From Cognaticolwellia beringensis (GTDB lineage: Bacteria > Pseudomonadota > Gammaproteobacteria > Enterobacterales > Alteromonadaceae), in the NCBI RefSeq assembly GCF_002076895.1, contig NZ_CP020465.1, forward strand, positions 2,976,001 to 3,040,000: a DNA stretch of 64,000 nt, written 5' to 3'. Position numbers and translations under genes: made by a program. This document shows positions 56,017 to 64,000 of the stretch, in pieces; position 1 is the stretch's first letter; every line of letters starts with the position of its first letter. The notes under the pieces were generated by a model that worked only from the letters and a program-made list of their open reading frames with translations, made no database searches and had not been told where the DNA came from.

Positions 56017-56490
56017 TTATATATCTACACAATTAAGAGGTAGTGCTAAGCTAACTTTTGTTCTGCCCATAACAACAGATGTTTTAAAATGCAGAACCGC
56101 AATATCACTAAAAAAAAATAATTGAGTAAATTCTTCGAAATTTTCCATATCTTTTGCTGTCACTATCAGTACGAAATCCGCCTCACCTGTAATGTAATAA
56201 CACTGCTGGATATTATTATTGTTTTTTACTTTGTTTTTAAAATAATTGAAACAATCGTTATAATTTCTATTTAGTTGTACAGATATAATAAAGGTCATTG
56301 ATTGGTTTACCGCATTAGGCGATATTATCGCTACTTCCTGAGCGATAACTTTATTATCTCTTAAGCGCTTTAAGTGTCGCTGTATACTTGCCGTCGATAA
56401 TCCTACTTCTTCAGAAAGCTGCTCAACAGAAGTTTTTACATCTATTTGCAATAATTCCAATATCTTTAGATCTTGCTTACTTAATTTCAC
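56017..56490 (-). CDS. Lrp/AsnC family transcriptional regulator
   Basis: A 157-aa Lrp-type protein: winged helix (LSKQDLKILELLQIDVKTSVEQLSEEVGLSTASIQRHLKRLRDNKVI) and a RAM ligand-binding domain (ITGEADFVLIVTAKDMENFEEF). Such proteins respond to amino acids or their products. It is divergent from the aldehyde dehydrogenase gene with 158 bp between, so it is the likely local regulator of the ALDH and homoserine-dehydrogenase-like pair. Confidence 0.87.
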   Translation of the reverse strand: MKLSKQDLKILELLQIDVKTSVEQLSEEVGLSTASIQRHLKRLRDNKVIAQEVAIISPNAVNQSMTFIISVQLNRNYNDCFNYFKNKVKNNNNIQQCYYITGEADFVLIVTAKDMENFEEFTQLFFFSDIAVLHFKTSVVMGRTKVSLALPLNCVDI

Positions 56491-56648
56491 AACTCAATAC
56501 ACCTCAATAACTATTGATACAATTAAATCAATATACTCTAAAAGAAGATAGCTCACACTCGTTAATTTTAAAATTAAGACTGATGTACACCATAATTGAT
56601 AGGTAAAATATCTATAGTTCGCTAAATCATTAAAAAAGGAAAATCTCC

Positions 56649-58085
56649 ATGCCTACAATAGAAAATTTGTCTGCTCCAGTTACTATAGACGTAAAAAGCT
56701 CACAACCACAGATACAAGTATTAAACCCTGAAGACGGCAGTTTAGTCGGTACAGTTGTGAACAACTCTTTAAGTGAAGTGGACTCTATTATTGAGGTAGC
56801 AGTATTAGGTGCCCAAAAAGCTAAAAAACTTTCTTCAAATATACGGATGTCTGTACTTAATGAAGTTGCTGATAATTTAAGTAATCAAAAAGAATTGTTC
56901 GCACAAATGATTGCACGTGAAGGTATTAAAACAATTAATGAAGCTCGTAAAGAAGTCTCTAGGTGTGTGGAAACCATACGAATTAGCGCGGAAGAAGCGA
57001 GGCGTTTAACGGGAGAAACTATTGCTTTCGATCAAGCTCCTGGCTCTGAAAATAGGTTTGGGTATTATCGACGGATACCGCTTGGCGTTGTTGCAGCTAT
57101 TACTCCTTTTAATGACCCTTTAAATTTAGTCGCTCATAAAATAGGTCCCGCTATAGCGGCAGGAAATTCAGTAATCATTCTACCTCACCATGAGACGCCT
57201 CTTGTCGCAAAACTGCTTGTAGAGCTATTTAATAAAACAAATTTACCTAAAGGTATTTTAAATTTGGTTACAGGTTATGGGGTAGATATAGGCGATAAAA
57301 TCGTATCAGATCCTCGCATTAATATGGTTTCATTTACTGGCGGTAAAAGTGTCGGAGAAAGAATTCTAAGTCACGTAGGTTTAAAGAAAGTATCAATGGA
57401 ACTGGGAAGTAATTGCCCCGTAATAGTAATGAATGATGCAAATATTGAACTGGCAATGGAGGCATGTGTCAGTGGTGCTTTTTGGGCAGCAGGCCAAAAC
57501 TGTTTACATGTTCAAAGAATTTATATTCAAGATGAACTATATGATCAGTTTGCCTCAGAATTTTGTTTGCGTGCAAGCAAAATATCTATGGGCGACAAAC
57601 TATCTGAATCTACGCAGATGGGTCCAATGATTAATAATCGTGCTGCTCTTAAAGTTGAAGCGATGGTAAAAGATGCCCTAGAGAAAAATTCCACATTGCT
57701 GTGTGGTGGGAAAAGGCAAGGAAACTTTTTTCAACCTACTGTTTTTGCAAATGTAAGTAATGATTGCTTAATTGCCAAAGAAGAAGTGTTCGGGCCTATA
57801 ACTGTTTTGTATCGATTTACTGACAAAAAAGAAGCAATAGCTCAAGCAAATGATGTTGAATTTGGCTTACAAGCTGGAATATTTACCAATGATCTTGAAT
57901 TAGCGTTTGAACTTGCAGATTCAATGGATTGTGGTGGCGTCATGATAAATGACAGCAGTGATTATCGCATTGATGCAATGCCATTTGGCGGAGTTAAAGG
58001 CTCAGGTGTTGGCCGAGAAGGTGTTATGAATGCTGTTAAAGAAATGACCGACATAAAAACTTATTGTTTTAATTTACGAAAGTAA
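56649..58085 (+). CDS. NAD(P)-dependent aldehyde dehydrogenase
   Basis: A 478-aa ALDH: the substrate/NAD region TPFNDPLNLVAHKIGPAIAAGN, the Rossmann FTGGKSVGERI, the general-base MELGSNCPV and the nucleophile GQNC (Cys285). The PFND(P/F) signature resembles glyceraldehyde-3-phosphate/lactaldehyde-type and phosphono/sulfoacetaldehyde-type members, so the substrate is open. AAGGA lies eight bases before ATG. It is followed 52 bp later by a homoserine-dehydrogenase-like gene; together with the Lrp regulator they suggest oxidation of an amino-acid semialdehyde. Confidence 0.88.
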   Translation: MPTIENLSAPVTIDVKSSQPQIQVLNPEDGSLVGTVVNNSLSEVDSIIEVAVLGAQKAKKLSSNIRMSVLNEVADNLSNQKELFAQMIAREGIKTINEARKEVSRCVETIRISAEEARRLTGETIAFDQAPGSENRFGYYRRIPLGVVAAITPFNDPLNLVAHKIGPAIAAGNSVIILPHHETPLVAKLLVELFNKTNLPKGILNLVTGYGVDIGDKIVSDPRINMVSFTGGKSVGERILSHVGLKKVSMELGSNCPVIVMNDANIELAMEACVSGAFWAAGQNCLHVQRIYIQDELYDQFASEFCLRASKISMGDKLSESTQMGPMINNRAALKVEAMVKDALEKNSTLLCGGKRQGNFFQPTVFANVSNDCLIAKEEVFGPITVLYRFTDKKEAIAQANDVEFGLQAGIFTNDLELAFELADSMDCGGVMINDSSDYRIDAMPFGGVKGSGVGREGVMNAVKEMTDIKTYCFNLRK

Positions 58086-58137
58086 CGCTATCAAACAATC
58101 ATTCAACATTTTAAAGAGTTAACTTAGGAAGAACGTA

Positions 58138-59172
58138 ATGAAAACATATAAATTAGCAATAATAGGTTTTGGGAATGTTGGTCAAGGCCTAACTAAAATT
58201 ATTAGTGATAAAAAACAACTATTAATAGAAAAGTTTGGTATTAATTTAAGCATAGTAGCTGTATGTGATCTCTATAAAGGAAGTCTTTCTAACCCTGACG
58301 GTTTAGACCCTGAAGTTTTATTATCTAATCTAGAAAAACATGGAGATCTAAAAAGTACTTCGGCACCAATCACTGGCTGGAATGCGACTGAAACGATTGA
58401 TAAAAGTGGAGCTGATATTTTAGTAGAGCTTGCTTTTACTGATCTACAAACAGGTGAACCTGCAGTAAGTCATGTTAAACAGGCTTTAAATAATGGTATG
58501 CATGTTTCTATGACTAATAAAGGACCCGTTGCTTTACACTTTCCTGAACTTCGTAAAATAGCATTAAGCAATAATGTGCAAATTGGCATTGAAGGCACTG
58601 TAATGAGCGGAACTCCTTCAATAAACTTAGGTAGTGAGATGTTGTTAGCCGCCGGAATAACAAAAATTCAAGGGATTCTTAATGGCACGACAAATTATAT
58701 ATTAGGTGAGATGTCTTCAGGATCTGGGTATGAAGATGCTCTCAAACAGGCTCAAGAACTTGGTTATGCTGAAGCAGATCCTACAGGTGATGTTGAGGGT
58801 TATGATGCTGCTGCAAAAGTAGTTATTCTGGGAAACCTTTTAATGGACTTATCTCTTACATTAGATGATATAGATCGTGAAGGTATTAGCCATATTACAA
58901 ATAATGATATTTCTAACGCCACATATTTAAATAAGCATTGGAAATTAATTGGAACAGTTGAAAAGCATAACGATGGGTTCTTAGCATCAGTTAAACCTGA
59001 GATGATATCGAGTGAACATCCATTAGCATCAATTAAAGGCGCGACAAATGCTATTACCTATTCAACAGAATTACTAGGTGATATTACATTAATTGGTCCA
59101 GGTGCTGGGCGTTTGGAAACAGGATACGCTGTTATTGAAGATATACTTTCAATACATAAAAATTCACGCTAG
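58138..59172 (+). CDS. Homoserine dehydrogenase-like oxidoreductase
   Basis: A 344-aa single-enzyme homoserine dehydrogenase type: Rossmann GFGNVGQGL, then TNKGPVALHF, the signature GILNGTTNYIL and EADPTGDVEGYDAAAK. It lacks the aspartokinase fusion and the C-terminal ACT domain of many biosynthetic forms. Linked to an ALDH and an Lrp regulator rather than thrB/thrC, it may work in breakdown (homoserine to aspartate semialdehyde). AGGAAG precedes the ATG. Confidence 0.82.
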   Translation: MKTYKLAIIGFGNVGQGLTKIISDKKQLLIEKFGINLSIVAVCDLYKGSLSNPDGLDPEVLLSNLEKHGDLKSTSAPITGWNATETIDKSGADILVELAFTDLQTGEPAVSHVKQALNNGMHVSMTNKGPVALHFPELRKIALSNNVQIGIEGTVMSGTPSINLGSEMLLAAGITKIQGILNGTTNYILGEMSSGSGYEDALKQAQELGYAEADPTGDVEGYDAAAKVVILGNLLMDLSLTLDDIDREGISHITNNDISNATYLNKHWKLIGTVEKHNDGFLASVKPEMISSEHPLASIKGATNAITYSTELLGDITLIGPGAGRLETGYAVIEDILSIHKNSR

Positions 59173-59182
59173 CAAGTCACTA

Positions 59183-59230
59183 ATATGTCAATGTTTTTAC
59201 ATAATGACATTGACATATTTAATGTTTTTT
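59183..59230 (+). terminator. Terminator of the ALDH/homoserine dehydrogenase operon
   Basis: ATATGTCAATGT and ACATTGACATAT, a perfect 12-bp stem, followed by TTTAATGTTTTTTC, ten bases past the stop. Confidence 0.82.
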
Positions 59231-59363
59231 CTTAATAATCAATTGAGTAATATACATGTAGTGGCTTAGTGAATATGGTCACAAATTTAGAGTTAAATAG
59301 TAATATTCTGTATGGCGTAATGTGCCAAAAACCGCAATAGAAAAATTAACCTCATGTCAGCTA
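59231..59363. other. Gene-free region
   Basis: No feature was recognised between the terminator and the IS remnant. Confidence 0.35.
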
Positions 59364-59654
59364 TATGATCCTAAAGTTGACATTTTTATGGGGCAAGATC
59401 AATGCGCACCAAGAAGTCTGAAAAACGAAATATTGAAATGTCAGCAATCGTATCTTTACTGACTGTTTTAAGGACGATTCTTTATTAATAAAAATGTCAG
59501 CAAAGTGCGGGTTCTAGACATAAAGACTTGCTGGATATTAAGGTCAACTTTCCGATCATAAAGTGGACTTCTCAGATTCCACTAGACAGTTTCTAGTTCA
59601 GAAAAGTACGCTTCCTCAAATTTAACAGGGGAAACACCGTAGATACTGATATGG
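59364..59654. mobile_element. IS3-type remnant with inverted ends
   Basis: TATGATCCTAAAGTTGACAT at 59364-59383 and its diverged inverse AGGTCAACTTTCCGATCATA at 59541-59560 look like terminal repeats. Just outside, minus strand 59582-59654, lies the end of an IS3 OrfB (HISIYGVSPVKFEEAYFSELETV then TAG). Most of the element is lost; the piece between the ends is about 195 bp and MITE-like. Confidence 0.5.
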
Positions 59655-59854
59655 CAAAGGAATTAGCATCATGCTTAAAAGTTTGTGAACTAGCACACAA
59701 CATAAGAACAGATGGGCTGGATCTCCGTTAGCTGTATCGGTAAGCATGCACCAACTTCCTCTGACTCATTACAAAGGCAATCCCCCCAAACCATTCAAAT
59801 TAGAATACCAGACCTGTACTTTGCTTTTTAGGTGGTAGATAACTACCACAGGTA
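59655..59854. other. Gene-free region with hairpin after deacylase gene
   Basis: GTGGTAG-ATAA-CTACCAC at about 59832-59849 follows the deacylase stop on the minus strand. It lacks a U run. Nothing else was recognised. Confidence 0.4.
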
Positions 59855-61435
59855 TTAATTTACAAACTTCCCGGAAAGCTTGTTAAGGTATTGTTCATTT
59901 TCAATAACAAGAACTCCATTTACAATGACGTGTTCAACACCGGTAGATAATTTATTCCAATGAGAAAAGTCAGCATTGGCTTTGAAAGTTTCAGGATCAA
60001 ATATAATGATATCGGCATAATAATCTTTTGATAATTTTCCTCGCTTATCAAGTTTTAAAATTTTTGCTGTTCTAGTAGAGCTTTGATAAATAAATTGCTC
60101 AACAGTCAATATTTTTTTCTTCAATACATATTCTTGATACTTTTGAGGGAAGCTCGCATATTTTCTAGGATGTCCATCTGTTCCGTCAGATGAAGTGACC
60201 ACCCAAGGTAATTGCATAAAGTACTCAACATCGTTATCAGACATATTAAATGATGCTACTCTCACTTCTCCTTCCTGCACTAATTTTATTGCTGTAGTTA
60301 TAGCATTTTCATTTCGCATGGTCGCAATGTCTTTTAACGTTAACCCAACGAAACCTTGATCTTTAAATGCAGTAACCAATAATGATTCAGAGCCTCCTCT
60401 ACGTCTGATATTTTCTTTAATTTCATTATGCAAACGTTCTCGTAGGATAGGATCGTTTAATCGTTTAAAAAAATCGTCTTGTGAGTCAGCCATTACCCAT
60501 TTTGGCATAACAGCACTGTGAAGTTTGGTGCCTGACGCTAACCATGGGTATTGATCTGCACTAATACTCACTCCTTGCTTCTTAGCACGTTCTATTTTTG
60601 CCACTGCAGCTTCACTTTGCCCCCAAACATCAACACCTAAAGCCTTAATATGAGATAAGTTAAGGTGAATACCTGCTTCTTTAGCGATATTAATTGCTTC
60701 ATCAACAGCGCCCAAAAAACCTATATTAAAAGTACTTTCATCACGAATATGCGTATCATAAACGCCGTTATACTGTGCTGCGATTTCAGCTAATAGAACA
60801 ACCTCTTGAGTATTAGAATAACTGCCAGGAACATAATATAAACCACTTGATAAGCCTATCGCTCCATCTTTCATGGCTTGTGCCATTAAGGCTTTCATTT
60901 GAGTAAGTTCTTCTTCTGTGGCAAAGCGTTGTTCGCGCCCCATTACTTGTTCACGAATACTGCCATGACCTATATAAAGCGCAACATTATTGCCTATACC
61001 ATTGGCTAGTAATTGTTTAGTGGTTGATTTTATATCAACAGGACCTCCACCATCATTACCATTGACAACTGTAGTCACTCCTTGAGTTAAATAATTCAGG
61101 TTATTCTTTTTATCTTGGCTCAATAGGTCTGCAAGGCTATGGGTATGAGGATCAATAAAACCAGGACTAACTATTTTTCCTGAGGCATCTATAACTTTTC
61201 TAGCATTTACTTTTTTACCTTTTGGATAAACCCCACAAATAGTTTGTTTACAAACAGCAATATTTAGAGATTGAGCTTGACGTAACTCTCCGGTATAAAC
61301 CGTTCCATTAACTATTAATATATCAACTTCCGGGGTGTTTCCCTTTTCAGCTTGTATGCTTTTTTCTGATGAGCATGAAGTCAAAATAGTAGTTGTGATT
61401 AAACAAGCGAATAAAGAGTAGTTGAAATTTTTCAT
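59855..61435 (-). CDS. N-acyl-D-amino-acid deacylase (D-aminoacylase) lipoprotein
   Basis: A 526-aa amidohydrolase of the D-aminoacylase family with a lipoprotein signal (lipobox LTSC), so it acts in the periplasm. Metal-site blocks are DPHTHSLADLL, THIRDE, NLSHIKALG and SSDGTDGHPR; an N-terminal and a C-terminal beta-sandwich flank the barrel. It releases free D-amino acids from N-acyl forms or hydrolyses D-residue peptides. It follows the carboxypeptidase gene by 16 bases, in one operon with it and possibly the TonB receptor. Confidence 0.85.
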   Translation of the reverse strand: MKNFNYSLFACLITTTILTSCSSEKSIQAEKGNTPEVDILIVNGTVYTGELRQAQSLNIAVCKQTICGVYPKGKKVNARKVIDASGKIVSPGFIDPHTHSLADLLSQDKKNNLNYLTQGVTTVVNGNDGGGPVDIKSTTKQLLANGIGNNVALYIGHGSIREQVMGREQRFATEEELTQMKALMAQAMKDGAIGLSSGLYYVPGSYSNTQEVVLLAEIAAQYNGVYDTHIRDESTFNIGFLGAVDEAINIAKEAGIHLNLSHIKALGVDVWGQSEAAVAKIERAKKQGVSISADQYPWLASGTKLHSAVMPKWVMADSQDDFFKRLNDPILRERLHNEIKENIRRRGGSESLLVTAFKDQGFVGLTLKDIATMRNENAITTAIKLVQEGEVRVASFNMSDNDVEYFMQLPWVVTSSDGTDGHPRKYASFPQKYQEYVLKKKILTVEQFIYQSSTRTAKILKLDKRGKLSKDYYADIIIFDPETFKANADFSHWNKLSTGVEHVIVNGVLVIENEQYLNKLSGKFVN

Positions 61436-61451
61436 TTATAAATCCAGTGTC

Positions 61452-62642
61452 TTATTTTTTATTATGATCAACATCAGAAAGGAGTGTCTTCATTAATGTA
61501 TTTGAGGCGCTAAAGGCAATCTTATTTATTTTTGTTCTGTCTGTATTATCACCCATTTCATATGTGATGGCATGGATGTTAAATTTATCAGAAAAATATT
61601 GTTTTGAAACGCCTAAATCTGGGTTGTTACCTGGTTTTTGTATGACTGTAAAATCAGGCATATGATGGTCAAGGGCACCTAACCAATGCTCAACAAAGTA
61701 CGAGTTTTCAACCCCGTAATCTACAGGCATAGTGTAAAAAATATCTCTTCGAGTAGAGTGAAAATCTACCGCAAATTTTATTTTTTGACCTTGTTCAACA
61801 AGTTGCTCTAAATACTGATTAATTTGTTTCGTTTCAATCTGATTAAAATCCTTCCAATCTCGGTTCAAGTCGTGACCACTAGCATTATAGCGCCAATTTC
61901 CTGCAGCTACACCATCAGGGTTAATGTTAGGAATAACTAAAATATTGTATTTGTCTCTGAAATTTTGTGCTAATGAATTGTCAGCTAAAAATGTTTCTAC
62001 AAAGGGAAATAAAGCTAAAGCTCCGGTTATTTCTGGTGGATGTTGACGGCCTAAAATAACAATCCATTCATTTCCTTTCCCCTTACTTTCAATTTTATAA
62101 ATGGGTCTACCTTGAGTTGATTTTCCTAAAATATCATAGCTAACATCACTATTTTTTTTAATTTTATTTGCCCAGTCAACATAATACTGATTATTAATGA
62201 TTTCCTGTCCAGCAATGAAAGTAGCTTGGGTCGTTGCGGTAAGCCCCATAACTAAACGTTCGCCTTTTAATTCATAATCTTGTAACTTCCAAGTTTTCCC
62301 ATCAAGACTGACTTTAGGCGGGTACCGGTGTACATCGTCTTTTACCTCCATAATAATTTTAATTGGGGTAGGTTGATCTGCTTTAATTTGAAAGGCATAC
62401 CAAGGACTAGAATTAATAGGCAGACTTCCAGGTGGCGAAGTTTCAGCTATTAGAGTAATCAAATATTCATTGTTACCAATAACTTTACAACTATCCATAC
62501 GACCTGTTGAAAAGTTGGTGGTTAGTTGAACCGCTCCTGTACTACATGTTTGCGTATTTTTACTTTCATTTAGAAGAGGTGATGAACAGGAGATTAGTAA
62601 AGTACTAGAAAATAACAAGCAAATTAGTAGTGTTTTTTTCAT
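61452..62642 (-). CDS. M14 family zinc carboxypeptidase lipoprotein
   Basis: A 396-aa lipoprotein (lipobox LISC) with an N-terminal beta domain and an M14 carboxypeptidase domain. Zinc ligands are in RQHPPE (H, E) and DFHST (H). The substrate-site NPDGVAAGNWRYNASGHDLNRDW and the catalytic Glu in ITYEMGDNTDR are intact. It should trim peptides in the periplasm. ATG 62642. It sits between the TonB receptor and the deacylase, both on the same strand. Confidence 0.87.
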   Translation of the reverse strand: MKKTLLICLLFSSTLLISCSSPLLNESKNTQTCSTGAVQLTTNFSTGRMDSCKVIGNNEYLITLIAETSPPGSLPINSSPWYAFQIKADQPTPIKIIMEVKDDVHRYPPKVSLDGKTWKLQDYELKGERLVMGLTATTQATFIAGQEIINNQYYVDWANKIKKNSDVSYDILGKSTQGRPIYKIESKGKGNEWIVILGRQHPPEITGALALFPFVETFLADNSLAQNFRDKYNILVIPNINPDGVAAGNWRYNASGHDLNRDWKDFNQIETKQINQYLEQLVEQGQKIKFAVDFHSTRRDIFYTMPVDYGVENSYFVEHWLGALDHHMPDFTVIQKPGNNPDLGVSKQYFSDKFNIHAITYEMGDNTDRTKINKIAFSASNTLMKTLLSDVDHNKK

Positions 62643-62663
62643 GATTTTATCCTTTATACAGCT

Positions 62664-62710
62664 TAGGAAAAATAGATATGGCTCAACTGTTACTAGGTTG
62701 ATCCATATCT
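62664..62710 (-). terminator. Terminator after the TonB receptor
   Basis: Minus strand: AGATATGGATCAAC, loop, GTTGAGCCATATCT, then ATTTTTCC. It is directly after the receptor stop and may let some transcription through to the two hydrolase genes. Confidence 0.65.
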
Positions 62711-62718
62711 AATATTAA

Positions 62719-64000
62719 TTAAAAGGTTTTACTAAGGTTTATGTAGAAATAACGACCGCGATTTGAGTGATAATCGCCAGAGTAACCATGCCAGAAATTA
62801 TCTGCTAAAGGTGGTTCTTCGTCTCCAATATTACGCACACCTAATCGAACGTATAATCCTTCAAGCGAACTCTCATCTGAAAATTTATGAGAGCCATATA
62901 CATTAACTGTTGTCATGCTGTCTATTGGCAGAAATACTTTTTCACCTTCATCTGACGTGTAATTAGTACTAGTATCGATAAATTCACTAACATAATCGAC
63001 ACTTACACCTGCTCCCCAACCATTAAGTCTCCAGTTAAGTGAACTTTTAGCTCGCCATTCAGGATTTCCATCTTGTTTGATTAGATCGCCTACACCAGCA
63101 ACCTCGACATCTGCAAGGTTTGGATATTTTACTAAATCTTGCTGTGCATCGAGAACTAAGGCAGAGAGGCTATCAACAGACGTTTCATACTTAGTTAACT
63201 TTGCTGCGTTAATATTAAACTCAAAATCACCAAAAGAAGTTTCTAAATCATAGACTAGACCAAAATCAAGACCTGATAATTCTTGGCTTGACGCATTTAT
63301 ATATTTATTATTTACTTGGCTAGCTACCAGCTCTTCATCACGAATAACATTAGAATTACCAGTACCACCATCTTGTCGCAAAACATAATCGTGAGCTAAA
63401 ACCGTATCATAAGGAGCAAGGAAAACGAGATTTTCTTGTTCAATTTTCCAATAATCTACTGTAAATGTTAAGTTTTCAATAGGGTTAAAAATAAGCCCTA
63501 AAGAAGTATTAACACTGTCTTCTGGTTTAAGATTTGAGTTACCTTGACGATTGTCTATAACAGCATAGGTTGAATCTGTCACCGGATCATATTCAGAACT
63601 ACGACGTGGCATACTTGCTTCTTCAGAACTTTGTTGTAGTCCCGGCACTTTAAAACCTCCGGCATAAGATGCTCTTAGACTTAACCAATTAGTAGGTTTA
63701 TAGAACAAAGCAACTTTAGGCTTAAATGCATCGCCTGCATCAGAGAAGTTTTCATAACGAGCAGCAAGTTGAACTTCTGCATACTGATCACCATTGTCAA
63801 TTAGTGGTAATATAAGTTCAGCAAACGCTGAACCAACATTACGACTAGCATTAGAGTCAGTCGTTGCGCTACTCCCGTATAACGAACTTTCATTAATAAC
63901 CCCACTATAGTCTGTAAACGGTAAACTACCATCTACATATTTAGAACGGTCACTGTCATAAGTTTCACGACGAAACTCTACACCTAATGCAATACCTGCA
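62719..64000 (-). CDS. TonB-dependent outer-membrane receptor, 5' end outside the window
   Basis: The visible 427 codons are the C-terminal beta-barrel of a TonB-dependent receptor: GIALGVEFRRETYDSD, AELILPLIDNGDQYAEVQLAARYENFSDAG, WLSLRASYAGGFKVPGLQQ, LKPEDSVNTSLGLIFNPIENLTFTVDYW, and the terminal aromatic YFYINLSKTF. The frame is open to the window edge; the internal Met at 63708 is not the start. It probably brings in the peptides or amino-acid derivatives that the two downstream lipoprotein hydrolases process. Confidence 0.88.
   Translation of the reverse strand, partial: AGIALGVEFRRETYDSDRSKYVDGSLPFTDYSGVINESSLYGSSATTDSNASRNVGSAFAELILPLIDNGDQYAEVQLAARYENFSDAGDAFKPKVALFYKPTNWLSLRASYAGGFKVPGLQQSSEEASMPRRSSEYDPVTDSTYAVIDNRQGNSNLKPEDSVNTSLGLIFNPIENLTFTVDYWKIEQENLVFLAPYDTVLAHDYVLRQDGGTGNSNVIRDEELVASQVNNKYINASSQELSGLDFGLVYDLETSFGDFEFNINAAKLTKYETSVDSLSALVLDAQQDLVKYPNLADVEVAGVGDLIKQDGNPEWRAKSSLNWRLNGWGAGVSVDYVSEFIDTSTNYTSDEGEKVFLPIDSMTTVNVYGSHKFSDESSLEGLYVRLGVRNIGDEEPPLADNFWHGYSGDYHSNRGRYFYINLSKTF

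Overview
The window looks like a chromosome segment of an AT-rich marine gammaproteobacterium, most likely Colwelliaceae (Colwellia/Thalassotalea-like). The evidence is the housekeeping proteins (GlnE, HldE, LpxL, TolC, NudF-YqiB-CpdA-YqiA-ParE, ParC), the heavy use of GGDEF proteins and a PEP-CTERM protein. No rRNA, tRNA or CRISPR array was recognised. The genus is inferred from overall similarity, not from a marker search.

Region 1 (1-23.2 kb) is mostly core genome. It holds a lipoprotein (cut by the window edge), glnE, a TcpQ-C-domain membrane protein, lpxL, hldE, a PEP-CTERM protein, tolC, the nudF-yqiB-cpdA-yqiA-parE run, a VOC protein, two overlapping GGDEF genes (one probably active, one degenerate) and parC. 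Inside it, at 7.35-9.82 kb, is an odd insertion: one long reading frame joining a DEDDh (DnaQ-like) exonuclease to a zinc-ribbon/transposase-like region, broken by exactly two in-frame TAA codons and no frameshift.

Region 2 (23.4-34 kb) is a stack of genomic islands marked by three copies of a ~130-bp module that ends in a tmRNA (ssrA) 3' end. The first interval carries an AAA ATPase plus RloB-like pair (a candidate anti-phage module) and an integrase stub. The second carries an ssrA-like remnant and a hipBA toxin-antitoxin operon with repeated operators. Next comes a mobilizable element: an XRE repressor, a tyrosine integrase under a twin-operator promoter, an unknown gene, a stand-alone (p)ppGpp-hydrolase-like HD protein, a MobV-type oriT hairpin and a MobV relaxase. 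A deletion junction near 34.03 kb leaves the stubs of two convergent genes.

Region 3 (34.3-48.3 kb) is a defence and accessory zone. It has a translationally coupled three-gene ABC-3C operon (PD-(D/E)XK-like effector, middle component, SMC-like ATPase), an orphan Rhs toxin tip with a small lipoprotein, a DUF3987 primase/helicase-like protein, a 430-bp tandem duplication full of palindromic iteron-like sites, an AlpA regulator, and a WYL-regulator cluster with paired palindromic operators. IS110 debris follows.

Region 4 (48.5-56 kb) holds an intact IS1182-type element with a 4-bp target duplication, a periplasmic binding-protein-like gene, a small integrase with a C-terminal frameshift, a decayed hybrid histidine kinase tail and a two-sensor-domain diguanylate cyclase.

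Region 5 (56-64 kb) is catabolic. It has an Lrp-type regulator divergent from an aldehyde dehydrogenase plus homoserine-dehydrogenase-like pair, then (minus strand) a TonB receptor, an M14 carboxypeptidase lipoprotein and an N-acyl-D-amino-acid deacylase lipoprotein. Together these suggest uptake and breakdown of peptides or amino-acid derivatives.
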